Assembly (NCBI GenBank): GCA_030248215.1
Contig: JASANG010001450.1
Span: 1 to 64,000, forward strand
Direction of reading: 5' to 3'
From: Enoplolaimus lenunculus
Taxonomy: Eukaryota > Nematoda > Enoplea > Enoplida > Thoracostomopsidae
DNA length: 64,000 nt
Shown one piece after another: positions 23,801 to 35,059 of this stretch (within the stretch, counting starts at the first letter, position 1; the number at the start of each line of letters is the position of its first letter). Both the position numbers and the translations under genes were made by a program. The notes under the pieces are model-generated. The model ran no database searches. It saw only the letters and a list, made by a program, of their open reading frames with translations, and was not told the origin of the DNA.

Positions 23801-26800
23801 TATCATCAATCGAATATTCGAGAACATTCGGGACATTTCAGCTGGAAGCTTCCAAATGTAATTATGGAAAAATCTAGAAGCTTCTCGAATGTTCTACAGT
23901 AACCCGAGCATATCAGCATTTGTCTTCACGACACCTCCCCACCAAGCCTAGAATTCACGGTGGAGGCGTGAATCTGTTGATTGGCTTGTGAGCGCGGTTG
24001 GAGCGACGTGGATTGTGAGGACCGTATTCCACAAGCGGCTCTGAATGATTGTATTGAGACAATCGCGGATCAGAAAAAACTGAGCGTGTCGGAAGTGGCG
24101 AAGAGGTTTTTGGAAATAAAGAAGTTGAAGTAAACCGATTCTCTTTGGAATCGTGCGAAGTACTCCCGGGTTCGTTGTCTTCCTCAGATGCGTATCGGGG
24201 CTGCAGTTGTTCCCAGTGTCTTCTCCATGTGGGACCTCTCGGTTGAACTCGGACATCGAAAGTGCGGGTGCCTCTCCGTTTCGAAATCACAGCAGCAACC
24301 CACCGGCCTTCTTTGTCTCTTCGAGGGCCATAGTAGAGCGCGTAGACAGGATCTCCCACTTTGTATGAATGGATGACTCGAGAGACCTGTGACGAACCCA
24401 AAGAATTGGAAGCATCCCGAGTTTGCTTACCTTGAGCTTCGTGAGCGGGGGAAGGTAGCAAGGCATCGATCACCGTGCGGATTTGACGAGAATTGAGCAG
24501 CTCACTTGGCGAGTACCCAGAAGAGTTGGGGGTTCGTCGAAACTGCATCAGGAATTGTTGTAGCGCCCGTCGCGGAGGAAGACTCGATTTCTTGAGAGCC
24601 TGCTTAAATGTTTGAATGAGTCGTTCCGCGGATCCATTTGTAGCTGGATGGTACGGGGCTCCTGTGAGATGGACAATCCCGTGATCCCGACACCATGATT
24701 TGAACTCTTCGGACTGGAAAGCTGTTGCATTGTCCGAAACCAGGGTGTGCGGATATCCGAAATGAGCGAAGTCCTGTTCGAGGAGATCGATTGTGGACCT
24801 TGTGGAAAGTGATTGTGTTGGATGGATGCACGGATATTTGGAATAAGCATCTGTAAGCACTAACCAATTGGATCCCATGAAGTTAACGGCATGATCCAGA
24901 TGAAGGCGACTCCATGGCTTTTCTGGAAGCATCCACGGATGAATAGGTGGCTTGGAAGGCTTGTTCTGATGCTCACCACAGGTTCCGCAATGACGACAAA
25001 TCGCTTCGATATCGTTGTCAATGTTGGGCCAGTAAACCGATGTGCGAGCGAGATTCTTCATCCGCTGCATACCAAAGTGTCCCTGGTGCAGTAGTTCCAG
25101 GACGTGCCGTCGCATACTTGTAGGAACAACGGCTCGTGATCCATGAACCAGACACTCATTGCTGATTGATAAAGAATCGGCGACTTGTCGGAAGCGCCGC
25201 ATTTCAGAGCCTTCGTCACTCTTCGTCGGCGGCCATCCTTCGCGGGTGAATCTCAGCACTGTGGAGATGACCGGGTCCTTTGCTGATTCCCGGGCCATCG
25301 ATGAATGCGTACCAAAACCCAGTTTACTTTCGATTTCCCGTATAGCGCAGACTAGGTCGGCGTCGTCTACACTCTCTTCCGCGTCGAAATATGAATCCTT
25401 TCCTGCGGGAAGACGGCTTATTGCATCAGCATTGGCGTGATCTTTGGTATTCCGGTACTCGATGTCGTAATTGAATTGATTCAGGAGTAGAGCCCATCGA
25501 GCCAGACGATTTGCGGCAAGAAGTGGGATGTCTTTGCCTGGACCAAACAGCGCCTTGAGTGGTCGGTGATCGGTGACCAGAACAAATTTGCGTCCATACA
25601 GGTACTGGTAAAATTTCTTCAATCCAAACACAATTGCCAGTGCTTCTTTCTGGATTTGACTGTAATTTTTCTGCGTCTCTGTGAGTGTTTTTGATACGTT
25701 GGCAATTGGGCGCTCGCTGTTGTCAGGGTAGCGGTGGAATAAGACGGCTCCAATCCCAAGATTAGATGCGTCACAGGCCAAACCCAGCGGAAGATTGTTG
25801 TCGAAGTGCACCAGAACGCTTTCAGAACATAACAAGTCCTTGAGTTGCTGGAATGCTTGTTGTTGCTTCTCTTCCCATATCCATGGTACATTTTTCTTTG
25901 TCAGTTGATATAATGGTTCAGCAACCGTTGCCATGTCCGGCGGAAGGAATTTGGCGTAGAATTGCACAGAACCAAGAAAAGCTTTGAGGCTAGACACATC
26001 TTTAGGCGCAGCTTAGCTGAGTGGTTACTTCTATAAACAAATCATTTGGCTTCCCACCATTCTGGATTATCCGTACCACTGGCGCTGTCTGTTGATTACC
26101 GCGTCGACCTTGGGCCCTTTGGCGATCCCGTCATGAGACAAGAGATGACCAAGGTACTCGACGTAAGGTTGCGCAAATTGACATTTTTCAAGGCGACAGC
26201 GGAGACCTTTGTCTTGCAAGCGTTGGAGAAGGCGTTGCAAGTTATTGAAATGGTCGTCTGAATTCTTACCGCTTACCAGTAGATCGTCAAGATAAACGGC
26301 CACTCCAGGAAGGTCTTTTGTGAGTTGATCCATCACTTGTTGGAAGTATCCGGGCGCGGATTTGATCCCGAACGGCAAACGCTTCTGAAGTAGAACTCCC
26401 TTGTGCGTACTAAGGGCCAGTCGTTGTTGACTGATTGGAGCTAGCTTAATTTGATTGTAGGCGTCCGCTAGGTCTATCTTTGTAAACCCGTATGTTGATT
26501 ACCGCGTCGACCTTGGGCCCTTTGGCGATCCCGTCATGAGACAAGAGATGACCAAGGTACTCGACGTAAGGTTGCGCAAATTGACATTTTTCAAGGCGAC
26601 AGCGGAGACCTTTGTCTTGCAAGCGTTGGAGAAGGCGTTGCAAGTTATTGAAATGGTCGTCTGAATTCTTACCGCTTACCAGTAGATCGTCAAGATAAAC
26701 GGCCACTCCAGGAAGGTCTTTTGTGAGTTGATCCATCACTTGTTGGAAGTATCCGGGCGCGGATTTGATCCCGAACGGCAAACGCTTCTGAAGTAGAACT

Positions 26801-29800
26801 CCCTTGTGCGTACTAAGGGCCAGTCGTTGTTGACTGATTGGAGCTAGCTTAATTTGATTGTAGGCGTCCGCTAGGTCTATCTTTGTAAACCCGTAACCTC
26901 CTCCCAGTTTACGCATGAGATCCTCCGGGAGAGGTAATGGATGACGATGGTCTTCCAGTTGTGGGTTGACTGTAACGGAATAATCACCACAGACGCGGAG
27001 CTTGGTTGTTGATTGACCAGGAAGTAGCGGTTTCTTGACAGGTACCACAGGGGTTCCATACGACGAAAATTGCGTCGGTTCCCAGACCTCTTTGGCGATT
27101 CCATTACGGTAGGCTTCCTCAAGTTCGGATTCCAATGCGTATGGGACAGGGCGAGCCTTACGGAATATGGGTTGTGCACCGTCCTTGAATTTGACGTTCA
27201 ACTCGAAATCTTTAACGCATCCCAATTCCGGTTTCCAAAGATCGGGGAACCGTGCGCACAAGGATTGACATCGTTGTTGAAGCTTTGTATCCGATGTGAG
27301 GTGATCGAAGACAGCATTGCAAGGTTCCGTTGACTTAAGAACCTTATCGAGTGAAATGTCCAGATCTCGGATTGCATTACGTCCGAGAAGATTGAGGTCC
27401 GGAAGATCGGTTACCGTGAATTGAACTTGCTGTGGCTTCTTCGAATCATGGGTCTTTGCTTCAGCAACGAATGTTCCTTGTATCGGCAAATCATGCTTGC
27501 TAGCCGACTTTTGAACTGGCTTTGGTTTGAATCCATGAACGGTTTCTTTTGCGACTTTTGCTGCGTCCTCCGTTTCGACAGCGATTCGGACGGCTTCGGC
27601 GAAGTTCAGTTCATCATCTTTGACTTTGAAGAGGGCTTTCAGGACAGCTTCGTTGTTGACGGAACAAATGAAGCGGGAGCGGAGGGCTTCGTCCTGAGGA
27701 TCTCTTATTGAGGCGAAATCACATGTAGCCGCGTCTTGACGAATACGAGCAGCTAGTTCTTGGAGCGTTTCACCTGGTTTGCGTCCCATGTCGCTCCAGA
27801 ATTTGAATCGCTCGTGAACGACGAATCGCTTGGGATCGTACTGATTCTTCATGAAGTCGGTGATTTCGTTCATTGTGAGGACGTTGATTGCTTTGGGAGG
27901 AGTTTGCTGGCGGGCCAGATTTCCCAGAAGGCGGTAGACGTCCTTGGATTGATTTGTGAGGAATATTTGTGCCATTTTGTCGTCCGATACGGAATGTGCT
28001 CCAGCAAAAGTGCGGAACCGGTCCAGGTAGTCGGGCCAAAGTTCCGAAGTTTAATCGAACGGCTCGAAGTCCGGAATGTTAGGAACGGCAGAGGACACAA
28101 TCGGAGCGATGGAGGATGTACTGGAGACCGGTTGCTGCATCATCTTGACCAGAGCCTCCATTTGTTGTTTTTGCACCTCCAATTGTCGTTCATTGGTGGC
28201 TCGTTGTTCTTGAAGTTGAGCTTGATGCCGTTTCTCTTGAGCGTCCAGCTGCTTTTGCATTATCGCGATCAGTTCGGTGGTTTCGGACATCTTGATAGCG
28301 GCGGTTGATCTTCACCAATACGAGAGACGTAGAGTCGGAATTGACTTGAGTCTGTTCTTGAAGTATTGAATGAGGATCCTACTCAGTGCGCCAAAAATCC
28401 CTGTTGTGTATCCACGTGGAATAGTGAAACGAAACCAGAGACTTAATATAAGGTTTATTGTAAAGAAAACAAACACGTAGAGGAAACGTGGAAGCAAGGT
28501 ATAACAAACACTGAGAATCAATTGAACAGCAACTTGCAGTAAATGAAACAAGAAGTGAAACTGAATAATGAATGTCAATTGTCTTGTATTTATATCATCA
28601 ATCGAATATTCGAGAACATTCGGGACATTTCAGCTGGAAGCTTCCAAATGTAATTATGGAAAAATCTAGAAGCTTCTCGAATGTTCTACAGTAACCCGAG
28701 CATATCAGCATTTGTCTTCACGACATTATGATTTCTCGATTTGTTTACGTTCTGCTGAAGAAGGATTCAACATTCTGTTCAATGTTTGTATGCAATTGTC
28801 TATGATTAATTTTGATTTTTTTGTGTTGTTTATACTTACATGCATGATTTGCTTGTTGTGAGCTAATTTTGTTAACCGACGCTAACTTGATGCATATTTA
28901 TGTTTTCCTTCGTTGGAAATATGCCATGTTTGGCTTGACTTTTAGCAAATCCAATCGGGATAGCTCCTTATTCAGTGGCGAATGCTATATAAAAATTCGT
29001 CAGTCGCTTTCAGTACTATATCCGGTATCCATTGAGATTCAATGTGTTTTTAAGTACTTCCGGAGTCGATACTTTTGTATTTGAACTTTATTTTAAATTT
29101 TTGTAACAAATTTATCTGTTGGCACATCGAAAATGTTGGACAGTCCTGACTTCAGTTCTTTATCTTCAAATCAGAACGCAAGGGTTCCAAAAGGAACTAA
29201 ATTTTTCCGGAACAGGAATAGGAACTGAATTACCTTGCGAGAACCGGAACAAGATCATCAACGGGAATTTGAAATAGTTTTCATCCCGGATTAACCGGTG
29301 GACTTTTTAGAAAACTTGCCAAAAATGGCTTAAGCAAATTGTCAGCTATTTCATCATCAAATTTTGCGAAAACATGCCATAAACAGTTTATTAACAAAAT
29401 TGAGCTAATTGCACAAAGACAAAGTTTCCAGTATTTAAATGATTATTAATAATTTGACACAGAACCGTACAAATTCATATTCTTGCATCTTTAAATGCAG
29501 GAACAGGAACAGGAATTGAATTTATGCAAGAATTCCGGCCGGAATAGGGATTCCCGCACCCTGCAAAACGCATAAGTATGTAAAGTTTTAGTGGAACTTG
29601 CTAAAATTGTATTTGTGTCAAAGTTTAGCTCATTGCGAATAAGAAGTAAAAACAGAGGGCTAACGTAGGTTGGAATACTTTGCGCATTTGTCTCATCGCT
29701 GAAATTATCTATCAGACAGTGTTATAACAGATTTTTTAAGCCGGGTGGGAGTCGAATAGATTAATTTTTCACCCGTTGTTAAGACGGAACCGTAATGCCC

Positions 29801-31237
29801 GGTTGCACTTCCTGTATATGTAAATATGTGGTTTTGTTTAAGTGGTTTGAGGGATCAAATCTAATGTTTTTCGCCAGTTTCCAGGAAGCATGTAAGAATT
29901 TCATAAAATTCTGTCGCGTAAATATTTCTGAAGACTACTAAGATTAACATTTCAGCTGCAGAACGCAAAGTTATATTATAACTATATATTGTTTGTTTTG
30001 AAATCAATTTGTCAGTATTTTTAATTTTTAGGATTATTGTAAAGAAACTGATCCAAAACTGGTCAAATCAGCCAAGAATGGACGCGGTCCGCTGTCCGCC
30101 GATGACTGGCAACAAACTGTTGAACCGGTGATGTGTTGCTACAAATTGGTGACCGTAGAATTCAAATGGTGGGGCCTCCAAACTCGAATTGAACAATTTA
30201 TCCAGAAGGTTTTTGTTTGCTTTTTTTGACTACTGTATTTTTGTGTATGTTTGCCCATGATCGATTTTTTTGCGTCCATTCTTCAGGCTTGACAATATTG
30301 ACATGTTTGACTTTGCTGTAGGAATGGGACTCTCGTCAAGTCTCGGCTTTCAACTGATCTCAGTCTCGGCTTTTTGAGACTCGGTGTTTTTCAAAAAGAC
30401 AACCAAAACGGTCAAAACAAATAACCAGTTTGCCAGCCTATGCTTCCAAGTTAAGACTCAGCTTTCAGCCGAGACTGCTCATCGTTTTGATTGAATTCAA
30501 GATTGTAGTGCGCAAAACATTTTAGGGGTCGGTTTTTCATTTTGCGCGTTTGCTGGTTTTAGCAGTATCCACGACTGTTCACCAAATTCCACCGTGAAGT
30601 CTTCTGCTGGAGCGATCAGTGGTTCGGCCTTACCATGAATGATATACGCGCCATAGAAGATAAAACTAAAGAAGATTTAGATGCGGTTAGTCGTCGTAGT
30701 TTAGAATTTGTCGTGTTAAAAATGTATCTTACTGCTGTCAAGCGAGGCGGCACCGAATCCACGATTTGACCGTATCCGTGGGTATCTATTGCTAATTTGC
30801 CGTCCCCGAATCTTGCGTTTTGCATGATTTCCGATATATCAATAATTTGGTTTAGAATTCCTGCAAATCTACGTTTTTTTGCAAACGCAGCTATTTCGTG
30901 CCCAACGTCAGTTTTGAGATTTGGGACCTGCAACAAAAAATTGATGTATATAGTTAATTGGAATTTTCATTGTTGACAAATGAGAAAAATATTGTCGGAC
31001 ATTGTGGGACTCGACTTTTTTACAACCGAACCCGAATCTGAACCGCACAATTTTGCCGAATCCGAATCCGAACTTTTGTTGCCACCCTGCTCTCAAGTTT
31101 GATGTGCATGGTGCTCAAATTTATGTGTTATGTTAAGGCGTGCTAGCATTCATTACGTAGACATTAATGTTAATGCAGTTTTGTCGTTTCAGGCCCGTCT
31201 TAAAGGAGAAGTCAAAGGCATGAAAGCTGATGGTTAA
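14819..31237 (+). CDS. class I phosphatidylinositol transfer protein (PITP alpha/beta type)
   Basis: A soluble lipid-exchange protein moving phosphatidylinositol and phosphatidylcholine between membranes. Exons: 14819-14835, 15257-15287, 15644-15807, 16382-16481, 18015-18092, 18387-18470 or 19369-19449, 30032-30208, 30563-30685 and 31193-31237. All phases agree and give 272 or 271 aa, against 271 for human PITP-alpha. Recognisable blocks: [45 protein letters not shown] (which includes the phosphoinositide-binding Thr and Lys of the family), [38 protein letters not shown] and [17 protein letters not shown]. The start is fixed by the tiny first exon, whose split Tyr codon completes KEYRVVLP. 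At exon 8 the acceptor TTTTAG-CAG could include or skip one Gln; including it matches human. The intron before 30032 is 10.6 kb (after exon B) and holds a gypsy element and several MITEs. Confidence 0.95.
17000..17405. mobile_element. hAT-like MITE with perfect 8-bp target duplication
   Basis: Termini CAGGGTTC and GAACCGTG (imperfect inverted repeat), flanked by TTTCTAAT on both sides (16992-16999 and 17406-17413). GTTCCTGTTCC-type motifs lie near the ends. A related copy in opposite orientation is at 29180-29563. It sits in the PITP intron between 16482 and 18014. Confidence 0.8.
18387..19449 (+). other. tandemly duplicated PITP exons A and B
   Basis: Exon A (18387-18470, 28 codons) reads [20 protein letters not shown] and exon B (19369-19449, 27 codons) reads [20 protein letters not shown]. 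Both align to the same stretch of human PITP (the HKLEPEAW...VYIDIA region). Both begin and end in phase 0. Exon A has a strong donor (GTAAGT) but a weaker acceptor (TTTAAG). Exon B has acceptor TTTAG and donor GTTAGT. Using one or the other gives a normal-length protein; using both stays in frame but adds about 28 residues. Confidence 0.8.
19590..20317 (+). repeat. degenerate head-array-tail repeat in a PITP intron
   Basis: Begins with a TTGAGCACAGCGAAGC-like end, then the head GGGGGTCGAAAGGTGGATGT. Several GGGTGCGAGGAATCTGAATA units follow, and it ends CCCACTACGACTGGT. It is the same family as the arrays at 52240-56190, but more diverged. Confidence 0.65.
20330..21600. other. intronic sequence, nothing recognised
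   Basis: Part of the PITP intron before 30032. No gene or clear repeat seen. Confidence 0.4.
21609..21836. repeat. 77-bp tandem repeat, three copies
   Basis: Units start with CAGGTACTTGTACCGGAGCC or variants at 21611, 21688 and 21764, and end with CCACTCTGCTTGTGACTTT. A minus-strand frame runs through it but follows the repeat. Confidence 0.8.
22942..23324. mobile_element. hAT-like MITE (CAGGGTGCAACCGG family), 383 bp
   Basis: Inverted ends CAGGGTGCAACCGGAATT, flanked by the perfect 8-bp duplication ATACGTAT (22934-22941 and 23325-23332). Both ends carry runs of TTCCGG/CCGGTT hexamers. A near-identical copy in reverse orientation is at 49457-49840. No transposase frame, so it is non-autonomous. 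The 8-bp duplication and CAGGG start fit the hAT superfamily. Confidence 0.85.
23610..23933 (-). repeat. 3' LTR of the gypsy element
   Basis: 324 bp, TGTTGTGTATCC to CTTCACGACA on the plus strand. It is preceded by target duplication TTATG (23605-23609). Confidence 0.95.
23955..28290 (-). pseudogene. gag-pol region of the gypsy element
   Basis: Gag-like region about 28290-27450, with a Gln-rich coiled-coil start and a capsid-like stretch ([18 protein letters not shown]). Reverse transcriptase spans about 27300-26050, with [13 protein letters not shown] and the catalytic YLDD. RNase H spans about 25900-25450 ([20 protein letters not shown]). Integrase spans about 25150-24300, with an HHCC zinc finger ([20 protein letters not shown]) and the D-D-E core ([27 protein letters not shown]). 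Domain order RT-RNaseH-IN marks Ty3/gypsy. A fossil that is recent and near complete. Confidence 0.9.
28402..28725 (-). repeat. 5' LTR of the gypsy element
   Basis: 324 bp, apparently identical to the other LTR, followed by TTATG (28726-28730). The inner flank (CCAAAAATCCC on plus) is where the primer-binding site should lie. Confidence 0.95.
29180..29563. mobile_element. hAT-like MITE, reverse relative of the 17000 copy
   Basis: Right end CGCACCCTG. The flanking 8-mers are CAGAACGC and CAAAACGC (7 of 8). The interior matches the reverse complement of 17000-17405, for example the GGACTTTTTAGAAAACTTGCC-like stretch. Confidence 0.65.
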
Positions 31238-32640
31238 TCAGCACGAAACATCTAGTGACGTTATATTTACTCATCACATCATTATATTGATATATTTCCC
31301 GGTTACATAAATATATTGTATGTGTATATCTTGTGACGATAGCTATAAACGCTTTGCTTTGTGTTGACGTGTCCAAAATGGTCGTTAACTTTTTGATTTT
31401 GGTTGCCTTTTATAACAGTGTTTAGGCTATACGCAACGCGTTTTGGAGCTATTATTTCTTTCTGCACATTGTTTCTTTTTTCAATACTTACCAACGGTGG
31501 CGTAAACATCACAGACGGTTCCTATTGTAGCCATATGTACGTTCTTGGAATTAGTTGTATTTCAAAATGAGAAAAATGAGAAACTAACTTTGTGTTGTCG
31601 AGTATATACGTCTTGTTACGTATTTTAAGTCAAATTAATGTGTACATTTCTATGGGCGTAGCCAGTATTGTGGGAAGGATACGGTCAAATTTTATAAATA
31701 TTTCAAAATGCGATTTCTTGTGTTACCATTTGAAAAGTTAAAGTGGGACCTTGACACACTGAACCTTGATCCAGTGACCACACCCTTGTATGTTTTGTTA
31801 TGTCGGTCAATTACATTTTGTTTATGCGGTTCGTATATGCATATATTTGGGGTTTCCATAGTGTAGGAGAGGCGGTTTCACCCATATTTGAGCTCCCATA
31901 ACTCCGACCTCTCTCCCAATTGACCTCCACGCATTTTTTTGCTCTCCCGTTCCCAGTGCAAACACAACAATTGTCTACAATTTCAATATTTTTAACTGCA
32001 ATTTACACCAGTTTTGCATAAATTGTAAGTCGAAGACTACTGGTACGTTAACCGCAAATTTGATTTACTTCTTTCTCCCATATTTCTCCTGACCCAGCTT
32101 CTCTCCCTGTAGCGGCAGGCTAACCTCCACTCTCTCCGCTCGTTAGCAGCCTTGGAAAGTCCAGTATATGCTGTAGGTTGTTGTTGTTGTTGTTGTGGTC
32201 GACTCCTCAGGGTTGTGAAGTATGTTTCGCGCAGGTACGTATATAATGTTGTGCAGTTGATTAGGCTCGAACTTAATTTCAATCTGTATACGCTTGGGTG
32301 AATTTTGTTTTCGGCAGTCGTCGTCGTAGTCGCAAAGTTTTGAAAATCATGAATGATGTGTCTGGTGTGAAATAGTATTTATAGTATGGCATACTATGGG
32401 TATTGTGTACCTGAATAGTTGTTTCACACACTAAATACGCCTGGAGTGGCAAACATTATCAGCGTTGAACAATGTGTTCTGAACGTATATACATTGATGA
32501 ATTTGTACATGTGGGTAACGAGCAGACGTGTCAGGGTTATGTTTGAAGAAATAAAACAAAACTTAGTATTTAGTTCAGTTTAAGAGATTACCTTTGTTGG
32601 GTCTAGGTTAGTTATTAAAATTCAATCACGCATCGTAAAT
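31238..32640. other. downstream of PITP; no gene seen
   Basis: No AATAAA is close to the PITP stop; ACATAAATATATTG follows at about 75 bases. A short GGGCGTAGCC...CCACACCCTTG stretch (about 31655-31790) may be another small element. A TTG microsatellite lies at 32180. Confidence 0.35.
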
Positions 32641-32647
32641 TAGTAGT

Positions 32648-32726
32648 ATGGATGGTCCCGTATCCAGACTGGTTCCAGGGTGGGCTCAGCTCTCCCTCGA
32701 AGAAAAGTTTTATCCTGCCTTTGCTT
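32648..32726 (+). CDS. possible first exon of an unidentified gene
   Basis: ATG GAT GGT opens MDGPVSRLVPGWAQLSLEEK and runs 26 codons to a consensus donor (GTAAGT). I could not find a downstream exon in a matching phase that gives a convincing protein, so the gene is unproven. Confidence 0.3.
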
Positions 32727-33799
32727 GTAAGTTATGTGATTGAACTCGCTTCTTGCCTCTACCTGAGTATGAAACGAAGATATTTTGTTTTTCTTGTGTA
32801 TTGAAAGTCGTCTAAACTCAAAGTGAAGTCGATATTTATGTCAGAGGTTGTTTACTGTAAAAGCAAAATGTACGCCATCCTATCGGCGGACGGAATCAAG
32901 AGTTGTGTATCGAAATTGTAATACAGAAAACGAACTTTCATGGAGGATGTACGAAACCACTGCAGAAACACATTTAGTTACTAACAATTTTGTTATTATC
33001 GTTGATAAAGCTTTGTGCGTCCAAAAAATGATATACGATACCTGTGAAGAGTTGAGGTTAAGGTTACACCTTCGGTTTGTAGTTATTGAGCCTGTAGCAT
33101 TAAACTTTGTAGGTCCGTACGCAACACTTAATTTCTACCGTTTATTGCTTACTTATAGTTAAACATGATTATAAACAGACATTGTGTACTGTATGTATAT
33201 ACATATAATATGTATAAATACTATTGCGTAAATGTGCGTCACAAAACGTTAACTGTATAAGACCAAAGGATGTATGGAGCCAGGGGCGTTTGTGGGTCAA
33301 ACCCCTCCAGTTATAATTTTTGTCAAAGTTTTTAGTATTTAAATAACATAAGCAACCGCTGTTTGCAATTTGTGTAGTGTACCTCGTATCCAAAATCGTG
33401 GCTGCGTCCATGTACAAAACTGTTCGCTGGTTATTTCAAGACTGGCTAAAAAAGTTTTCGGTTTTAAGGTCGCACTATCGCAAAAACTGAGCAATAGCTG
33501 AGTTTTGGGCCAAAGGCGCACTGAGATATAGGACACAGTTTAAGGGTAGGTTTCTTGAAGCAAGTGGTTGGTGTACTTGTACTGAGTATATGATAAGGCT
33601 TGATGTAGATATGTATGACGTTTAATAGACGCGGAAGTAACGATTGTGTTGATTGTTGACAGCAACAGCGAAAATGTCATTTGTTTGGTCGAGTCCATAG
33701 AATTAGTGACAATGTAGACTTGAAAAGTTTGATGTGACTTAATAACTGTTTTTCGTTGTTGTTTGCATAGTTTGGCTCTGAAGAAGATAAAAGTTGTGA

Positions 33800-34110
33800 A
33801 TGTGGCAAGATTCTAACGGAATTCCGGGTTTATGGTTGAAATACCAGTCTATTTCAGTGGCGGCGAATCGAGAACTTTTCGATGGTGGGAGCCGTGCGAC
33901 AAGTGGAATTTCAATGCTGCATATCGTAATACGAAATTTTGGTCTTGAACCCTGTTGGGGATGTAGGCCTTGTTGGTTCCCATCTGATCCGTCAAGCCAA
34001 TGCTGCAGTGTATGTGTCTATACTAGGCGGGTCTTTTCCATACTCAAATATGCAATTTGTTTCGAAGGTTTGTTTGAATTTAAATTTTTTTCAGGCTGAT
34101 GGCGTTTTAC
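33800..34110 (+). other. exon-like open stretches, unassigned
   Basis: Several frames look protein-like here. One reads VEIPVYFSGGESRTFRWWEP to a stop near 33946. Another reads GDVGLVGSHLIRQANAAVY and meets a GTTTGT donor near 34065. I cannot order them into a gene. Confidence 0.25.
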
Positions 34111-34709
34111 TGTCGTATTTTTCTTTACAGTGTTTGGTGCTGTGAAATATGAACAAAATTTCAACGTTGCTTCACGGGAATTAAGTTACGATTGTATTGA
34201 ATTTTTACTAGTGTGACTTGATGCACATCACTGGCAGATGCAAGGGGGTGTACATGCCATACCCCCCACCAGAGATCAAAGCCATTTTGTATTAGGGTTT
34301 AGTACCAAAAATTGCGTTCGGCGTCTCGCTTGCACGCTGTTTACACTATTATCGCGCGGTCCCGCACGGTCATAAAACTATGGATCCGCCGCTGTTACAC
34401 ATCATGTCGTGTTCTCTTTGTACTCTGTTTACTCACTTTAACATTAAATCTTTAATCTGCATGTATTTATGAATTTTAGTATGTTAATCGCTTTTGGGTT
34501 TGAGTCATGGGTTCGATGTAGTTTTCGCAGTTGTTTCCGTTTCTGAAAAAACAGGGATGATAACAATAGTTTTGTTTTTCTCGATGATGATTTTTTAGTA
34601 GTCATACGTATATGACAATATTGCAGAAGTATTGTATATACATCATAAATAGTGCCGGTACTCTCTCAATTGCATCAAAACAGATGCACGTAAAGACACG
34701 TACAGTGTG

Positions 34710-34872
34710 TTGGTAAGCAGTGCTGGTGGCCAAGTTGGTCAGTTGTTATTCGCAGGTGTGAAATCGTGTACCAGTCTGGAGCGTATACAAGTGGAGAAAT
34801 AGACGGCGGTACTGCGCCTACCTCTTCCGTACTCCGCCAATGGTGGCCCGGTAAAACGGAACCACGTTGAGA
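34710..34872 (+). other. exon-like frame ending in RQWWPGKTEPR
   Basis: After an acceptor-like GTACAG, an open frame runs to a stop at about 34870 (CEIVYQSGAYTSGEIDGG, then VLRQWWPG). It faintly resembles the VEIPVYFSGGES...RWWEP frame 1 kb upstream. A run of C lies at 34990. Confidence 0.3.
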
Positions 34873-35059
34873 TTTGTAAAAATATTGTGTCTTCGGCGCA
34901 GGTCAGGCTGGTCGTTGCATTTAGTAACGCTTGTTCGTGTTCTCGTTCGCATTGCTCGCGAGTTTTCGTCTGCCAATATATGTATTGCGCCCCCCCCCCC
35001 GCTAGTGTGCTCCATATTTCTGGATAACTTGCTCTTCCCTTGTTTGATTTGATATCTTA

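Larger units (their letters stand above)
23610..28725 (-). mobile_element. Ty3/gypsy LTR retrotransposon, young
   Basis: Two 324-bp LTRs (TG...CA) that look identical by eye, flanked by the 5-bp duplication TTATG. A purine tract (GGTGGGGAGG) abuts the left LTR and a primer-site region abuts the right one, so it reads on minus. Parts in order: gag-like region, then reverse transcriptase, RNase H and integrase. Identical LTRs mean a recent insertion. The coding region is close to whole but appears to carry a small number of breaks (about two or three). It lies antisense in the PITP intron. Confidence 0.95.

Noticed and set aside
24153-28308. Plus-strand open frames up to 182 codons
   Set aside because: They are antisense shadows of the minus-strand gypsy coding region.
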